A stretch of 64,000 bases of DNA, from assembly GCF_000315625.1 (NCBI RefSeq), contig NW_005434634.1:517646-581645 (forward strand). Direction: 5' to 3'. This DNA comes from Guillardia theta CCMP2712 (taxonomy: Eukaryota > Cryptophyceae > Pyrenomonadales > Geminigeraceae). The translations under genes were made by a program, and so were the position numbers. Shown in pieces: positions 23,768 to 33,733 of this stretch. Numbering within the stretch: position 1 is the first letter of the stretch; each line of letters begins with the position of its first letter. The notes beneath the pieces were generated by a model. It worked only from the letters and a program-made list of their open reading frames with translations. It searched no databases and was not told the origin of the DNA.

Positions 23768-24644
23768 CTGAGGATGCCGATCCACTCGGTTGGGAATCTT
23801 CCTCGTCGGGTGCCTCCTCATCGCTTGCATCGGACTGAGTTGACGAGTCTGGTTGGTGCCATGCAGCCTCAGCAGCGACATCTTCGACTACAGACAACCT
23901 GGAAGGAACAAGACGTGAGGTCCTGACTATCTTACATGCAACAGCATACCGCACGAGGCTTTCGAAACCGAGGGGAAGAATGGGGATGGAAGCAAGGAAA
24001 TCCGCAAGAGCAATCGGATCAAAGAAGCGTGCAATCTTGTCGCAGACGTCTTCAAGATTCTCCCAGTGCGTTAAGATTCTTTTCTTGACATGGTGCAGAT
24101 CTCCTTCGAAGTAGATGAGACATTGTTCCAAGTCTTTCTCGAGGTCCTCGTCGAGGTCCGAGGGGGCAGGCGGTTTCGACGTTGGAGGCCCAGATTCGAG
24201 AAGCTTGTAATTTACCCTGTATTCAATAAGTTTATATCTGTCCTGTTTGATCTTGTACTCGATCTCAATCCTGTTCCCATGATTTGTTGCATGAACGCGT
24301 GCCGCAAGCGTCATTCTCTTCGGCTTGCATTCCCATGCAACACATTGAAGCTCTGACATCAACTTCCTACCCAGCTCCACAGAAGTCCTGCTCTTTTGGC
24401 ACTCTTACTTCGGGTCACACTGAAGACAGAAAGCTCAACGTACCAGAGAAACATCGTCGGAGTTCCACCTCAGAGAAGTTGCTTTCAGTAAATTCTGGAA
24501 TCGGGTTGGGTCTGACTGGAAGGGATACGTTGATAATCTAAGTCTGTTTGTGTTTGAAGCATTGGAGACAACGAGGGATGAAGAGAGTAGGAGAGCTCGT
24601 AAGATCATACAGCAAACTGCATGCTTTACCAGCCTCCTCGCCAT
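23730..24644 (-). CDS. Secreted or plastid-directed protein of unknown function
   Basis: 287 residues from two exons (24444–24644, 23730–24392; intron 51 nt), an exact codon count. The N-terminus has a signal peptide (MILRALLLSSSLVVSNA within the first 35 residues) and then basic SNTNRLRLS, so entry into the secretory or complex-plastid route is likely. The body is a mixed alpha/beta domain (ECKPKRMTLAARVHATNHG, KQDRYKLIEYRVNYKLLESG, a predicted helix around LEDVCDKIARFFD), then an acidic tail. I do not recognise the family; a DUF1997-type plastid lipid-binding fold was considered but no diagnostic motif was seen. It is divergent from the OGT-like gene (112 bp), suggesting a shared promoter. 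Convergent overlap with the PPR-like gene at the 3' end. Confidence 0.6.
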
Positions 24645-24756
24645 CGCTATCTGACCGGTCACATCGATATGAGCATTCCTGTGCTTGGTTTTTTAAAATC
24701 TGTAAAAGATAGAAAATCTCTTGTAAAACAGAAGGCAATGGCGTGAGGTGGGGAGG

Positions 24757-27700
24757 ATGCGAGCGGTCGGGATGGAGCTGCTTGTCACTCTCCTCTTGAG
24801 CTTCATCCTCGCACATCCTGCAGCAAGTCAGACGCTCTCATGCACCAAGAAGATGAAGCTCCGCGACATCATCGCCACTTCAGACCTACTCGAAGCCTCC
24901 GACAGCCTCGGGGAACTCGTCAAGTGCTTGAAGATCGCGGTAGCCAAGGACAAGACATCCTCTCAGCTATGGCGGCGGTTGTCCTCTGCTGTCGTGAGAT
25001 ACGATGCTGTCGAGGCCTTGCGGCTCATCGAGGATGGTCTGGCTGCTGTCGAGCAGGCGAACGCCCCGGGCTCGGTTGGCCTGTGGGCCATGAAGGCAGA
25101 ATTCCTTGACAAGCTCGGATCGGACGAGCAAGCAGAGGCAGCATACAAGGAGACCAGAGCGTTGCTTCCACAGTCAGACCTGACATGCTACAATCTTGGC
25201 TTCTTCTACATGACCAGGAACAGGTATGATGAGGTAAGTGTTGTGGTGCCAAGTGATCGACAGAACCTAAGATGATCCTAGGCTCTTGCCGCCTTTCTTG
25301 AGGCTGCGAAGCTCAACCCAAGATCGGGACGGAATGCTGAGGCTGTTGGAGCAGTCTACTTCGGCAACGGGATGGAGGAGGAGGCGCTTCCATGGATGAG
25401 AAAAGCTGTCGAGCTCTCACCCGATGAACCCAATGCGAGGATGAACCTTGCGAATGCGCTGGGGAAATTAGAGAAGTCAAACGAGGCTGTGCAAGCATAC
25501 ATGAATGTGCGACTTTAGGTTTAGCTCTCTCAGATTGATCCTTCTTGAAGGTGTTGAGGTTGGATCCCACCAACGAGGACGCCGCCTGCAAGTACGCTTA
25601 TTTCAGTATCCAGGTACGACGACTTTGATTTCTGTGCGGAAAGATGAAACTTCAGGCTGAAGGTTTGCAATTGGAAAGACTATAACAACTACATCAAGAC
25701 GATCAAAACCATCGTCAAGAATTCAATTCGTCAAGGACGGAAATCAAGTTTGACTCCTTTCAACGGCTTGATCATGCCGATCAGCATCAGCGATCAACTG
25801 CTTCTCGCTAGAAGCTACGCGTCAGCCTCTAGAGCTCAACAGCTTCCTCCTCCTTCCCGCTTTCATCGACGGTCTCTTGCACCTCCAATGGCTGGAGCTG
25901 ACATGCGGCAGAGATCGCGTCCGAGTCGGCTACCTGTCTGCTGACTTCCGCAACCACCCCATGGGCAGAGAGCTGTCTGCCCTGCTGCCTCTGCATAATC
26001 GATCAGGAATGAGAATGCGCATTGTTTTGCGCTCTCCTTGACCCTGCCATCCAGATTTCGTCTTCATTTGTTACGCTCAGAACCCCCCGCACGCAGTTCA
26101 CGACGGGAAGTACCGGAAGATGGTGAGGAGGACGAGGACGAGGAGGACGAGGACGAGGACTCACTCGTGCTGACCGTGACTGCCAAGTTCGTCGACTCGT
26201 CGGAGGCGCTGAGAGAGATCAACCCGCTGTCGGACGAGGAGGCAGCAAAGATGGTGGGAGCACAAGAGTTCGCCCTCCCATGGAAGTGACAGTTCGCCTT
26301 AGATCCGAGACGACCAAATCGACATCCTCGTTGACTTGATGGGATACACGCACGGGGCGCGGGAGGGGTTGCTTGCAATGAAACCAGGTGCTCCTCTGCC
26401 TTGGCTCCTGCTCTTCCTCCACAAGCTTCGCTCCTCCTTTGCTTCTCCAACCCAGAATGTCCGTCCTTCCGTGATGACATGGAGCAGGGCGCGTGCAACT
26501 CGGCTTCAAGGGCTACATGAGCACGACAGGAGGAGATTTTCTATCCCACCTGGTCTCTGATGCAGTTAGTGTACCTCCTGAGCTTGCTGTCTTTTACTCC
26601 GGTCAGTTGTTGTTGAGAAGGAAACCCATGACGCTTCCTAGAGAAACAGCTGCAGCTCGGAATGCTTTTCTCGTCCTCCACTCATGCTATCAATCACCCG
26701 GAGATGCTGTCCTCCAGTCTGATCTCGTGAGCCTCTCCTTGCACCCTCCTGCAAGTTGCTCCAGTCACACCACAAGGACAGCCGTAAGGAAGCTGGTCTA
26801 CCCGACAAGATGTTTATCTTCGCATGCTTCAACACGCTCTACAAGGTATATCCTTCCTTTTTTCTCCCTTTCCTCTCTCTCCTCTAGCTCATCACTCGTT
26901 GATCTTGAGCAGATAACTCCAACACTCTTCCTTGCATGGCTCAAGATCCTCAAGAACGTCCCCAAGAGGTTTCAGATCCCCAGCCCATTTGCAGTTGACA
27001 GCTCGCAGTGTCCTCTGGTTGCTCGAAGAACCGGCAGACGCGAAGGCACACTTATGCAACTTTGCACGCGAAAGAGGAGGTTGAAGGAGGAGGCGCTGGT
27101 GGTGATGGTGGTGGTGGTGGTGGTGGAGGAGGACGAGGAAGAAGAGGAGGACGAGGACTCATCAGTGACTCTCTCCTACTCAAGTTGATTGCAAGCGCCT
27201 GATCTTCACCAAGAAAGTTCCCCTTGAGAAACATCTGCAGGTGTGCCAGTAGTCTGCTAGGTAGCGGGAGCAGAGATTGTGACAATCTGTCAGGTGAAGG
27301 CGAACGCAGACTTGTTTCTCGACACACCCATGTACAACGCTCACTCAACAGCCGCCGACGCCTTATGGGCAGGGTGAACCACTTCGTTGCCTCCCCCCCC
27401 TCCCCCCCCTCCCCACCCCCCCCTCAGATGTAGTTGCTGTCTGCCTGCCGTGTATCTCTGCTCCTGGACTCGAACTCACTTCCTCCTGCGCGCCTGTGAC
27501 GCACTCATGACAGCGTTCCCGTCCTCACGCTTGCGCGAGAGAAGATGGCCGCACGAGTGGGAGCCTCACTTGCTCTCAGCCTGCACATGCCTGAAGTACC
27601 CTAGTGTCCTCCCCTGCCGCTCTGATTCTTCACCAGCTCATCGTCAGGAACATGGAGGAGTATGTGAGCGTAGCGACCTTGCTGGCTAGGAGGAGGCGGA

Positions 27701-27917
27701 AACTGCAAAGAATCAGAGAGAAGCTTCTCAGGATGCGGAAGGATAACAAGGTCCTGGCATGCGCGGGAGGAAGTGACAGGAGGTGAGATAGCAGCAGGTC
27801 AGGACGTTCGACGTGCAAGGATGGATGGCAAGTTTTGAACGATCACTTCGGATTAGTCTCGACTTACAGTCGCTTTCTCTTCACTCACATTTCCACATCA
27901 TCGCGTACTCACAGTGA
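24757..27917 (+). CDS. GT41 family O-GlcNAc/O-fucosyltransferase-like protein with TPRs and signal peptide
   Basis: Multi-exon gene (roughly fifteen short exons) encoding an OGT/SPY-type glycosyltransferase that would transfer a sugar to Ser/Thr of proteins. From the ATG at 24757 a signal peptide is predicted (MELLVTLLLSFILAHPAASQ). Several TPRs follow (AEAAYKETRALLPQSDLTCY, NLGFFYMTRNRYDEALAAFL, AVELSPDEPNARMNLANALG), with fewer repeats than human OGT. The catalytic region shows VRVGYLSADFRNHP, ILVDLMGYTHGAR, FACFNTLYK, SVLWLLEEP and FLDTPMYNAHSTAADALWAG, each aligning with human OGT (VGYVSSDFGNHP, ILVNMNGYTKGAR, LDTPLCNGHTTGMDVLWAG). The human catalytic-region His in NHP is kept. Several introns carry GAGGAC or GGT repeats. 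The stop at 27917 is inferred. OGT is normally nucleocytoplasmic, so the signal peptide is unexpected. Exon edges in 25.9–27.6 kb are approximate. Confidence 0.8.
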
Positions 27918-28011
27918 AACCTGAATCTACTTGCGGACTGAACAATACGGGCCATCAACCACCTTTTTCTCTGCCGCACACATTTCCTGAACATCCCCTT
28001 CCCTCATCAAC

Positions 28012-29439
28012 TTACATCTTCCGTTCCTTACCCAGTCCAACCATTGCAAGCACAGTTGCAGCAGGCACTGGAGCAACGCTCAAGCTGTTCTGAATGTTCT
28101 CGAGCGTCCTCTCCCATGGCTTGTTCTCTAGGAACGTAGGAAGCTGCCGGCTGAGCAGCTCAAACGACATGAACATGATGGCTGTGTTGGGCACCACACG
28201 CATCAGGTGAGGCCCAAGGCCTGAATAGAGACCCCTCCTGCCTTCCTCGCGAGCGATCAAGGCGATTGATTGAAACATGCTCCTGTATCTCGTCGAGGCC
28301 GCTTCCCTCATACGTGTCCGCACAACCTCATGAGGATACGTTAAGATGGACGCAGCAGCCTTGGAACTCCCAGCGGCCAGCAGGTACTGCCAAGTCGTGA
28401 GCTCCTCAGAACCTGACGAGCCCTTGAGGTTGGAAGCCTTCATGCTTGCCTTCATCTTCTCGTAGAGGAGGAACTGGACAGCTCCCTCCGACAATCCCCA
28501 GTAAGAAGCAAGAAGACCTCTGTACAAGCCCTTGGGGCCCTCTTCTGCCAAGATCTTCTTTGCCGTGGCAACCATCCCCGTGCCTTGTAGCTGCATCCTC
28601 GTCTTCACCATCCACAGGGGGCAGGTGACTGTGCTGCTCAAGCCTCCCGCTGCCACTGCTGATGCCATGTGAGTGGCCGGTCCGTCTCCTATCACAGGCT
28701 CCAGAGCATTTTTCGTTGCCCCATAAGCCCAGAAGTAGCAGGACCGGGTCGGGATGATTCCAACGAGCGATAGCGAGAGTCCTCGATACAGTCCACCTAC
28801 TCCCTGCTCCTTCAGTATTCTCGCTCCGACTCCGAGAGGATTCAGCCCGAGCCCAGCGTTAGCTCGTGATTGCAAGTTCGTCTTCACCACCTCCAGCGGA
28901 CACGTGATGGCAGATGCTATGGCCCCAGCAACTCCACCAGCGAGGAAGTTGCAGACCCCCTGTACCGAAACCTTAGGCATGCGAAGTTCGGGGAGCTTCA
29001 GCTGGGGAATAGAGACTTGCGGGAAAGACTCGATCGAGTCAGCTAGCTTCCCCATCCCTGGGCTGTGAAATGTTCCAACAAACCCTCGAGGAGGAACCCT
29101 ATACTGCTGTCCTTGCTGCAAAGAAGCTCCAGCACTAGCCGAGGCGGCACTCACTAGAGATATTTGAGCTATGAGTATGCAAGCCGAAGCTCTCAGACGT
29201 CCTCCCAAAGATCCCCTTCTACTTCCAGAAGATGCACAATTAGCAGTTTGTGCAGAACTCGAGGCACGAGGCAACAAACTAGAAGATCGCGTGGACTGAT
29301 GGAAGGATGTAGTCGTAGGAGAGGACGAGGAAAGGGAGCCGCACAGATATGCGGAGGAGGAAGATGATGATGACGACGACAAGCAGCAGCAGTGGCAGGA
29401 CGAGGAGCAGGATCGCCGCCCTCGACCGGCCGGGTGCAT
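28012..29439 (-). CDS. SLC25 mitochondrial-carrier-family protein, pyrimidine nucleotide carrier-like
   Basis: 475 residues from the first ATG at 29439, no intron. Three carrier repeats carry the signature PxEVVKTxxQ: PLEVVKTNLQ, PLWMVKTRMQ and PHEVVRTRMR. The last repeat (YPHEVVRTRMRE, then RVVPNTAIMFMSFEL) is closest to SLC25A33/36 and yeast RIM2, which exchange pyrimidine nucleotides. It carries an unusual N-terminal extension of ~150 residues: Ser/Cys-rich sequence, then a hydrophobic stretch (ACILIAQISLVSAASASAGA), then a Pro-rich linker. An alternative start at MGKLADSIES would remove all of this. The extension could direct the carrier to the plastid envelope system rather than mitochondria, which is inference. 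It converges on the OGT-like gene (94 bp) and diverges from TypA. Confidence 0.8.
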   Translation of the reverse strand: MHPAGRGRRSCSSSCHCCCLSSSSSSSSSAYLCGSLSSSSPTTTSFHQSTRSSSLLPRASSSAQTANCASSGSRRGSLGGRLRASACILIAQISLVSAASASAGASLQQGQQYRVPPRGFVGTFHSPGMGKLADSIESFPQVSIPQLKLPELRMPKVSVQGVCNFLAGGVAGAIASAITCPLEVVKTNLQSRANAGLGLNPLGVGARILKEQGVGGLYRGLSLSLVGIIPTRSCYFWAYGATKNALEPVIGDGPATHMASAVAAGGLSSTVTCPLWMVKTRMQLQGTGMVATAKKILAEEGPKGLYRGLLASYWGLSEGAVQFLLYEKMKASMKASNLKGSSGSEELTTWQYLLAAGSSKAAASILTYPHEVVRTRMREAASTRYRSMFQSIALIAREEGRRGLYSGLGPHLMRVVPNTAIMFMSFELLSRQLPTFLENKPWERTLENIQNSLSVAPVPAATVLAMVGLGKERKM

Positions 29440-30757
29440 GGCGGGGGGCCGGATGGAAGGGTCACGGGGCGGGTGACTGATGGGGGTGGTGGGGGTACGG
29501 GGCGAATTCAAAAGGCGAGGTAGGGGTACTGGTTTGATGAATCGGAAGGGGTAGGGGTAGTGAGATCCAGGAAAAGACTAGAAAGACGGGTACTCTGAAG
29601 TACTTCTAGGTGTGTAGAACGGGGGGTGGTGATGAAAGAGGGTGGTCATATCTGGCATCAGAAGGGTGGGGTCTACTGAACAGCAGGGTCATTGAGCAGG
29701 TATCGAGGTACGCCCGAAAGAAGGGATGAGAGGGGGTAGGGGTAAGGAGAATGCTTCTGTGTAGGGTAGGGGGGGTAGGCGGAGGGATCTGGCCTCCGAT
29801 CGTGCGAACGGGGATCCAGTACGGGTGCGTTCCTTGAGAAAAAGAGGGGTGGATCGTGCGAGGGGTGCAATCAATTAGGAAACGATGGGGTGGTAGTATC
29901 CAACGGTTTCTGCAACGGAAATTGAAGCGACCAGTGAGCTTTGAGACGGTGAAGAAACTTTGTGAAGGGCGGCAGCCGCGGCCCGGGCACTGATGAGGAT
30001 TTACCTTGAAGTAAACCGTTAGTTAGGCCCCGTCGAGCTGGCAAGGCCCCCGGGCCGCCCGGGCCCCCGGTCGCGTTGAGTGGGTACGTACCGGCGGCGC
30101 GGCAAGTTAGGCCGCAGTACGGTAGCCTTGGGCACTGCATGACTTGAACCGTTCAATTGCCAGCCCAGTCACCGAACGGCGGACCCACATCCGGGCCCGG
30201 CGGTCAAGTCGACTCAGTTGAAGTCATTCAGTAAAAGCCTCGACGTCTGGCAAGGGCCAGTAGTCTGCCGACCGGTGGCACTGGCTTGAAAGTTCTGGCT
30301 ACTCGAACGGTGCCGCACGTGCTGCTGCGAGCAGCTTGAGCTGTTTATATGTCTCAGTGCCAACGTCACCCCATCACCCCCTAAAAGCCTATCTAAACAA
30401 GGGGTATATGTCAATACCCACCCGTGTGTGATGAAAGCTTACGCACTAGGGCAGTGGGGGGTAGTCACCAGGGCCCTCTAAACCCACTTGCTACACCCCC
30501 ACCTCCCTCCCCCCTTGCCTCCCACCCCCTAGTCAGGCAAAAAAATACCCCACCGTCTAAGATTTACCTCGAATGTACCCCTCACTTTTCCCAGTATGTA
30601 CCCACCCTTCTGAGCAACTGCACCTTCCCTTACCCCCATGCCTATACTCAAGCACCCACCCTTACAAGCAGCTCTTCCTGCAGGGGGGAATACCCCCCTA
30701 CCCAATTATTTGACGACAAACGTACCGGTACTGTAAGGTACCTAACGCGAACCTGAG
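29440..30757. other. Divergent intergenic region, SLC25 carrier / TypA, with G-rich motifs
   Basis: 1.3 kb with no supported exon. The left third contains clustered G-rich sequence with GGGGTAGGGGTAG-like motifs (29515–29560, 29720–29790); the right third has complementary C-rich versions (30490–30560, 30600–30670), so the G-rich strand switches across the region. A CpG-rich stretch (29960–30130) lies in the middle. Likely a bidirectional promoter. The first TypA ATG follows a GGTACCGGTA-rich stretch at 30720–30757. Confidence 0.55.
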
Positions 30758-33049
30758 ATGGCGGCCATGGCTCAGAGGAAGCGAACGGGAAGCGGGATCA
30801 GCTTGCGCCCTCGCCTCCTCCTCTCTGTCCTTCCCTGCCTTTCGCTCCTTCTGCTCTCAGCTGTAGATGCGTTTGTCATTCGGGGTTCTCTCATTCCGCG
30901 CAGGGCAACCGCCTCAAATTGGTGCTCCAACCAAAGGATGCCCTCCCTCCGTACGGCTTCCCGTCCCAACATTCTTCGCATGACAGCCACAGCTCCGGAA
31001 GTTGAGACAAACTATGACGAGGTCACTGTTGACAACATCCGCAACATCGCAATCATCGCTCACGTTGACCATGGCAAGACTACCCTTGTCGACAAGCTTC
31101 TTGAAGCCGCGAAGGAGAACATTGACAACGAAGACGGAGGCGATCGTGCGATGGACAGCATGGACTTGGAGCGCGAGAGAGGGATCACCATCATGTCGAA
31201 GGTGACATCCATGGCATGGAACGGCGTTAAGCTGAACATCGTCGACACCCCTGGCCACGCTGACTTCGGAGGAGAAGTCGAGCGAGTGATGTCCATGGTT
31301 GACGGAGTCTGTCTTCTCGTCGATGCCACCGAAGGACCGATGGCTCAGACGAAGTTTGTGCTGATGAAGGCGCTTGCCCGCGGTATCAAGCCGCTGGTGG
31401 TCATCAACAAGGTCGACAGGGACACGTCCAGGGTCGACGAGGTCGAGGGCGAGGTCTTCGACTTGATGTGCAACTTGGGCGCCACAGATGAGCAGCTGGA
31501 CTACACGACTGTGTACGCTTCTGGTAGAAATGGCTGGGCTACTCTGTCGCACCCTGATGGACCTCGTGAGAACATGAACGACCTTCTCGACACCATCGTC
31601 AAGACGGTGCCCAAGCCTTCTGTCTTGGATCGTCCGAGCTTTTCCATGGTTGTCACCATGATCGAGGGAGACTCCTTCCTTGGAAGGATCTGCACCGGCA
31701 GAGTGAGCTCTGGCGTAGTCAAGGTCGGTGACACTGTCCAGTCACTCTCTGCCGACGGCCAGAAGGTTGACACTGGACGTATTACCAAGATTCTTGCAAG
31801 GAAGGGAACGGGCAAGGTTCAGTTGAACTCAGCGAAGGCTGGAGACATTGTACAAGTTGCTGGTCTGCAGAAAGCAACAGTCGCACACACTATCTGCTCG
31901 CCAGATGTGGAAGAGCCTTTGCCCTCGGTTGCCATCGATCCTCCCACCCTCGCCATGACCTTCTGTCCCAATGACTCTCCTCTCGCGGGCAAAGACAAGC
32001 TTTCAACCAAGCTCACGTCTCAGATGATTGGAGAGCGTCTCAGGGCGGAGGCAGAGAACAACATTGCCATCCGTGTCGCTCCATCTGAGGAGAGGTCGGA
32101 GGCCTACGACGTTATGGGACGTGGTGAGCTTCAGCTGGGCATTCTAGTCGAGAACATGCGCAGGGAAGGCTTCGAGCTTGGCGTCTGTCCGCCTCAGGTG
32201 CTCTACAAGACCGGGCCCAAGGGTGAAAAGCTGGAGCCAATCGAAGATGTAGTCGTCGAGGTGGACGATGAGTTCTCCGGAGCTGTCATCAACAAGCTCT
32301 CCGAGCGAAAAGCCGTTATGACCGACATGCGTCCAGCTGCAGAATCTGGTCGTACTCGTATCACTCTCGAGTGCCCCACTCGTGGGCTTCTGGGTTATCG
32401 CTCCATCTTCTTCACCGACACCAGAGGAACTGGTGTTATGATGCTGCAGTCAGTTGACTCGATCTGACTGGTTGGTAGGAATCATGACCAGGGCCTTCAA
32501 GGCCTACGAGCCATACAAGGGTGACTTGGAGAATATTCGCAAGGGAGTTTTGGTCTCGATGAAGACGGGAGTTGCAACTTCCTACTCCCTCGGCAAGCTT
32601 CAGGTCTGCATTCACCTCCCTTGCCTTAAAGGGATCTGACGATAGCTGCAACTCAGCCCCGAGGAGAGATGTTCATCAACCCTGGTGTGGAAGTCTACCC
32701 AGGGATGATCATTGGGGAGCATTCACGCGATAACGATCTCGAAGTCAACCCAATCGAGGCCAAGCAGGTCTGAAGCTCATCGTTGGAGTACCAATCGTTG
32801 CTTATCGCTTGGCAGTTGACCAATATGCGTGCTGCCGGAGCGGATGAGAAGATTCAGCTCACCCCACCCAGAGATTTCACCCTGGAGGAGATGATCCCCT
32901 ACCTTCAACCCGACGAGATGGCTGAGGTTCGCAACGCCTTTCCTTTCCTTTGAGTCCTCAGGTCTGAATCCTTCCTGCAGGTTACTCCCTCGACTATCCG
33001 CATGAGGAAACAGATTTTGGATCCGAACCTTCGCAAGCGTAAGAAGTAA
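30758..33049 (+). CDS. typA: Plastid-targeted translational GTPase TypA/BipA
   Basis: 696 residues from five exons (30758–32432, 32479–32603, 32657–32767, 32816–32926, 32981–33049), an exact codon count, introns 46–54 nt. The N-terminus is a signal peptide ending SAVDA, then Phe ([11 protein letters not shown]), and a transit-like Ser/Arg region to residue ~75. The GTPase motifs are complete: G1 [10 protein letters not shown]2 RERGITI, G3 [16 protein letters not shown]4 NKVDR. The TypA-specific C-terminal domain is present ([42 protein letters not shown]). TypA binds ribosomes and helps assembly or stress adaptation of translation; here it should act in the plastid stroma. It is cyanobacterial or plastid in type, as expected for gene transfer from the plastid ancestor. 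Confidence 0.95.
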
Positions 33050-33733
33050 GGAGCGAATTTTCCCGTCCTGCCTTTAGCTTCCTTTCTAGATTTGTTATCT
33101 TTAGCTGTGCTTTAATTGAGTTTTGAGTACCTCTAAATCTCATGTCATCGTTAAATTGCATTTCTTCTTGCAAACATTCGCCCTATTGCCATATTTTCTT
33201 TCTTTGAGACACGAGTATCTATGTCCTTCAGTCACACCAACTTTTGCAACGTCCCCGTCATCATCAATGTGATTTTCATGGTCCAAGTGCTCGTTTCCCT
33301 CCTCCCTCTTGTCCTCCTCATATTCCTCTTCCTTATATTCCTCCTCATCTCATCATCCTTATCTTCATCATCTCCCTACTCGTCCTCACATTGCTCATCG
33401 TTCTCATCTTTCTCATAGATTCCTCATCTTCTTCTTTCTCATCTTGAATCTCCTTCAGCTTCTCCATTTCCTAATCGTACTCTTCGTGGCTACCATGAAC
33501 CGCTACTAACAAGGTGGGGTCCTTTTCAAGTGCAATCATGGGGTCATTTGCAGTAATCGAATCCCACGGGTAACTGGACAGGAATTAGAGGGGGTGGTTT
33601 GGGGATGGCTGGAGTATAGGGTGAGGTAGTTGGGATTCCATATGAAGGGGTGGGGTGAAAAGGCTAGAGAGCAGGGGTGAAGAATAGATGGACTTGTTGG
33701 GGGTGGGGTGGAAACCACATTCGAAACGGCGGC
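33050..33733. other. Intergenic region downstream of TypA
   Basis: Begins with an AT-richer 3' flank (33060–33200), then a TCC/TCA-rich pyrimidine tract (33290–33480), then a G-rich stretch with GGGGTGGGGTG-like motifs (33580–33715) directly before the next start codon. The frames through the pyrimidine tract are Ser/Leu low-complexity and not believable as protein. Confidence 0.5.

Noticed and set aside
30758-33049. Bacterial contamination suggested by TypA, Deg and CPBP proteins
   Set aside because: These genes carry spliceosomal introns and/or eukaryotic targeting peptides and sit among eukaryotic genes; they are organelle-derived nuclear genes.
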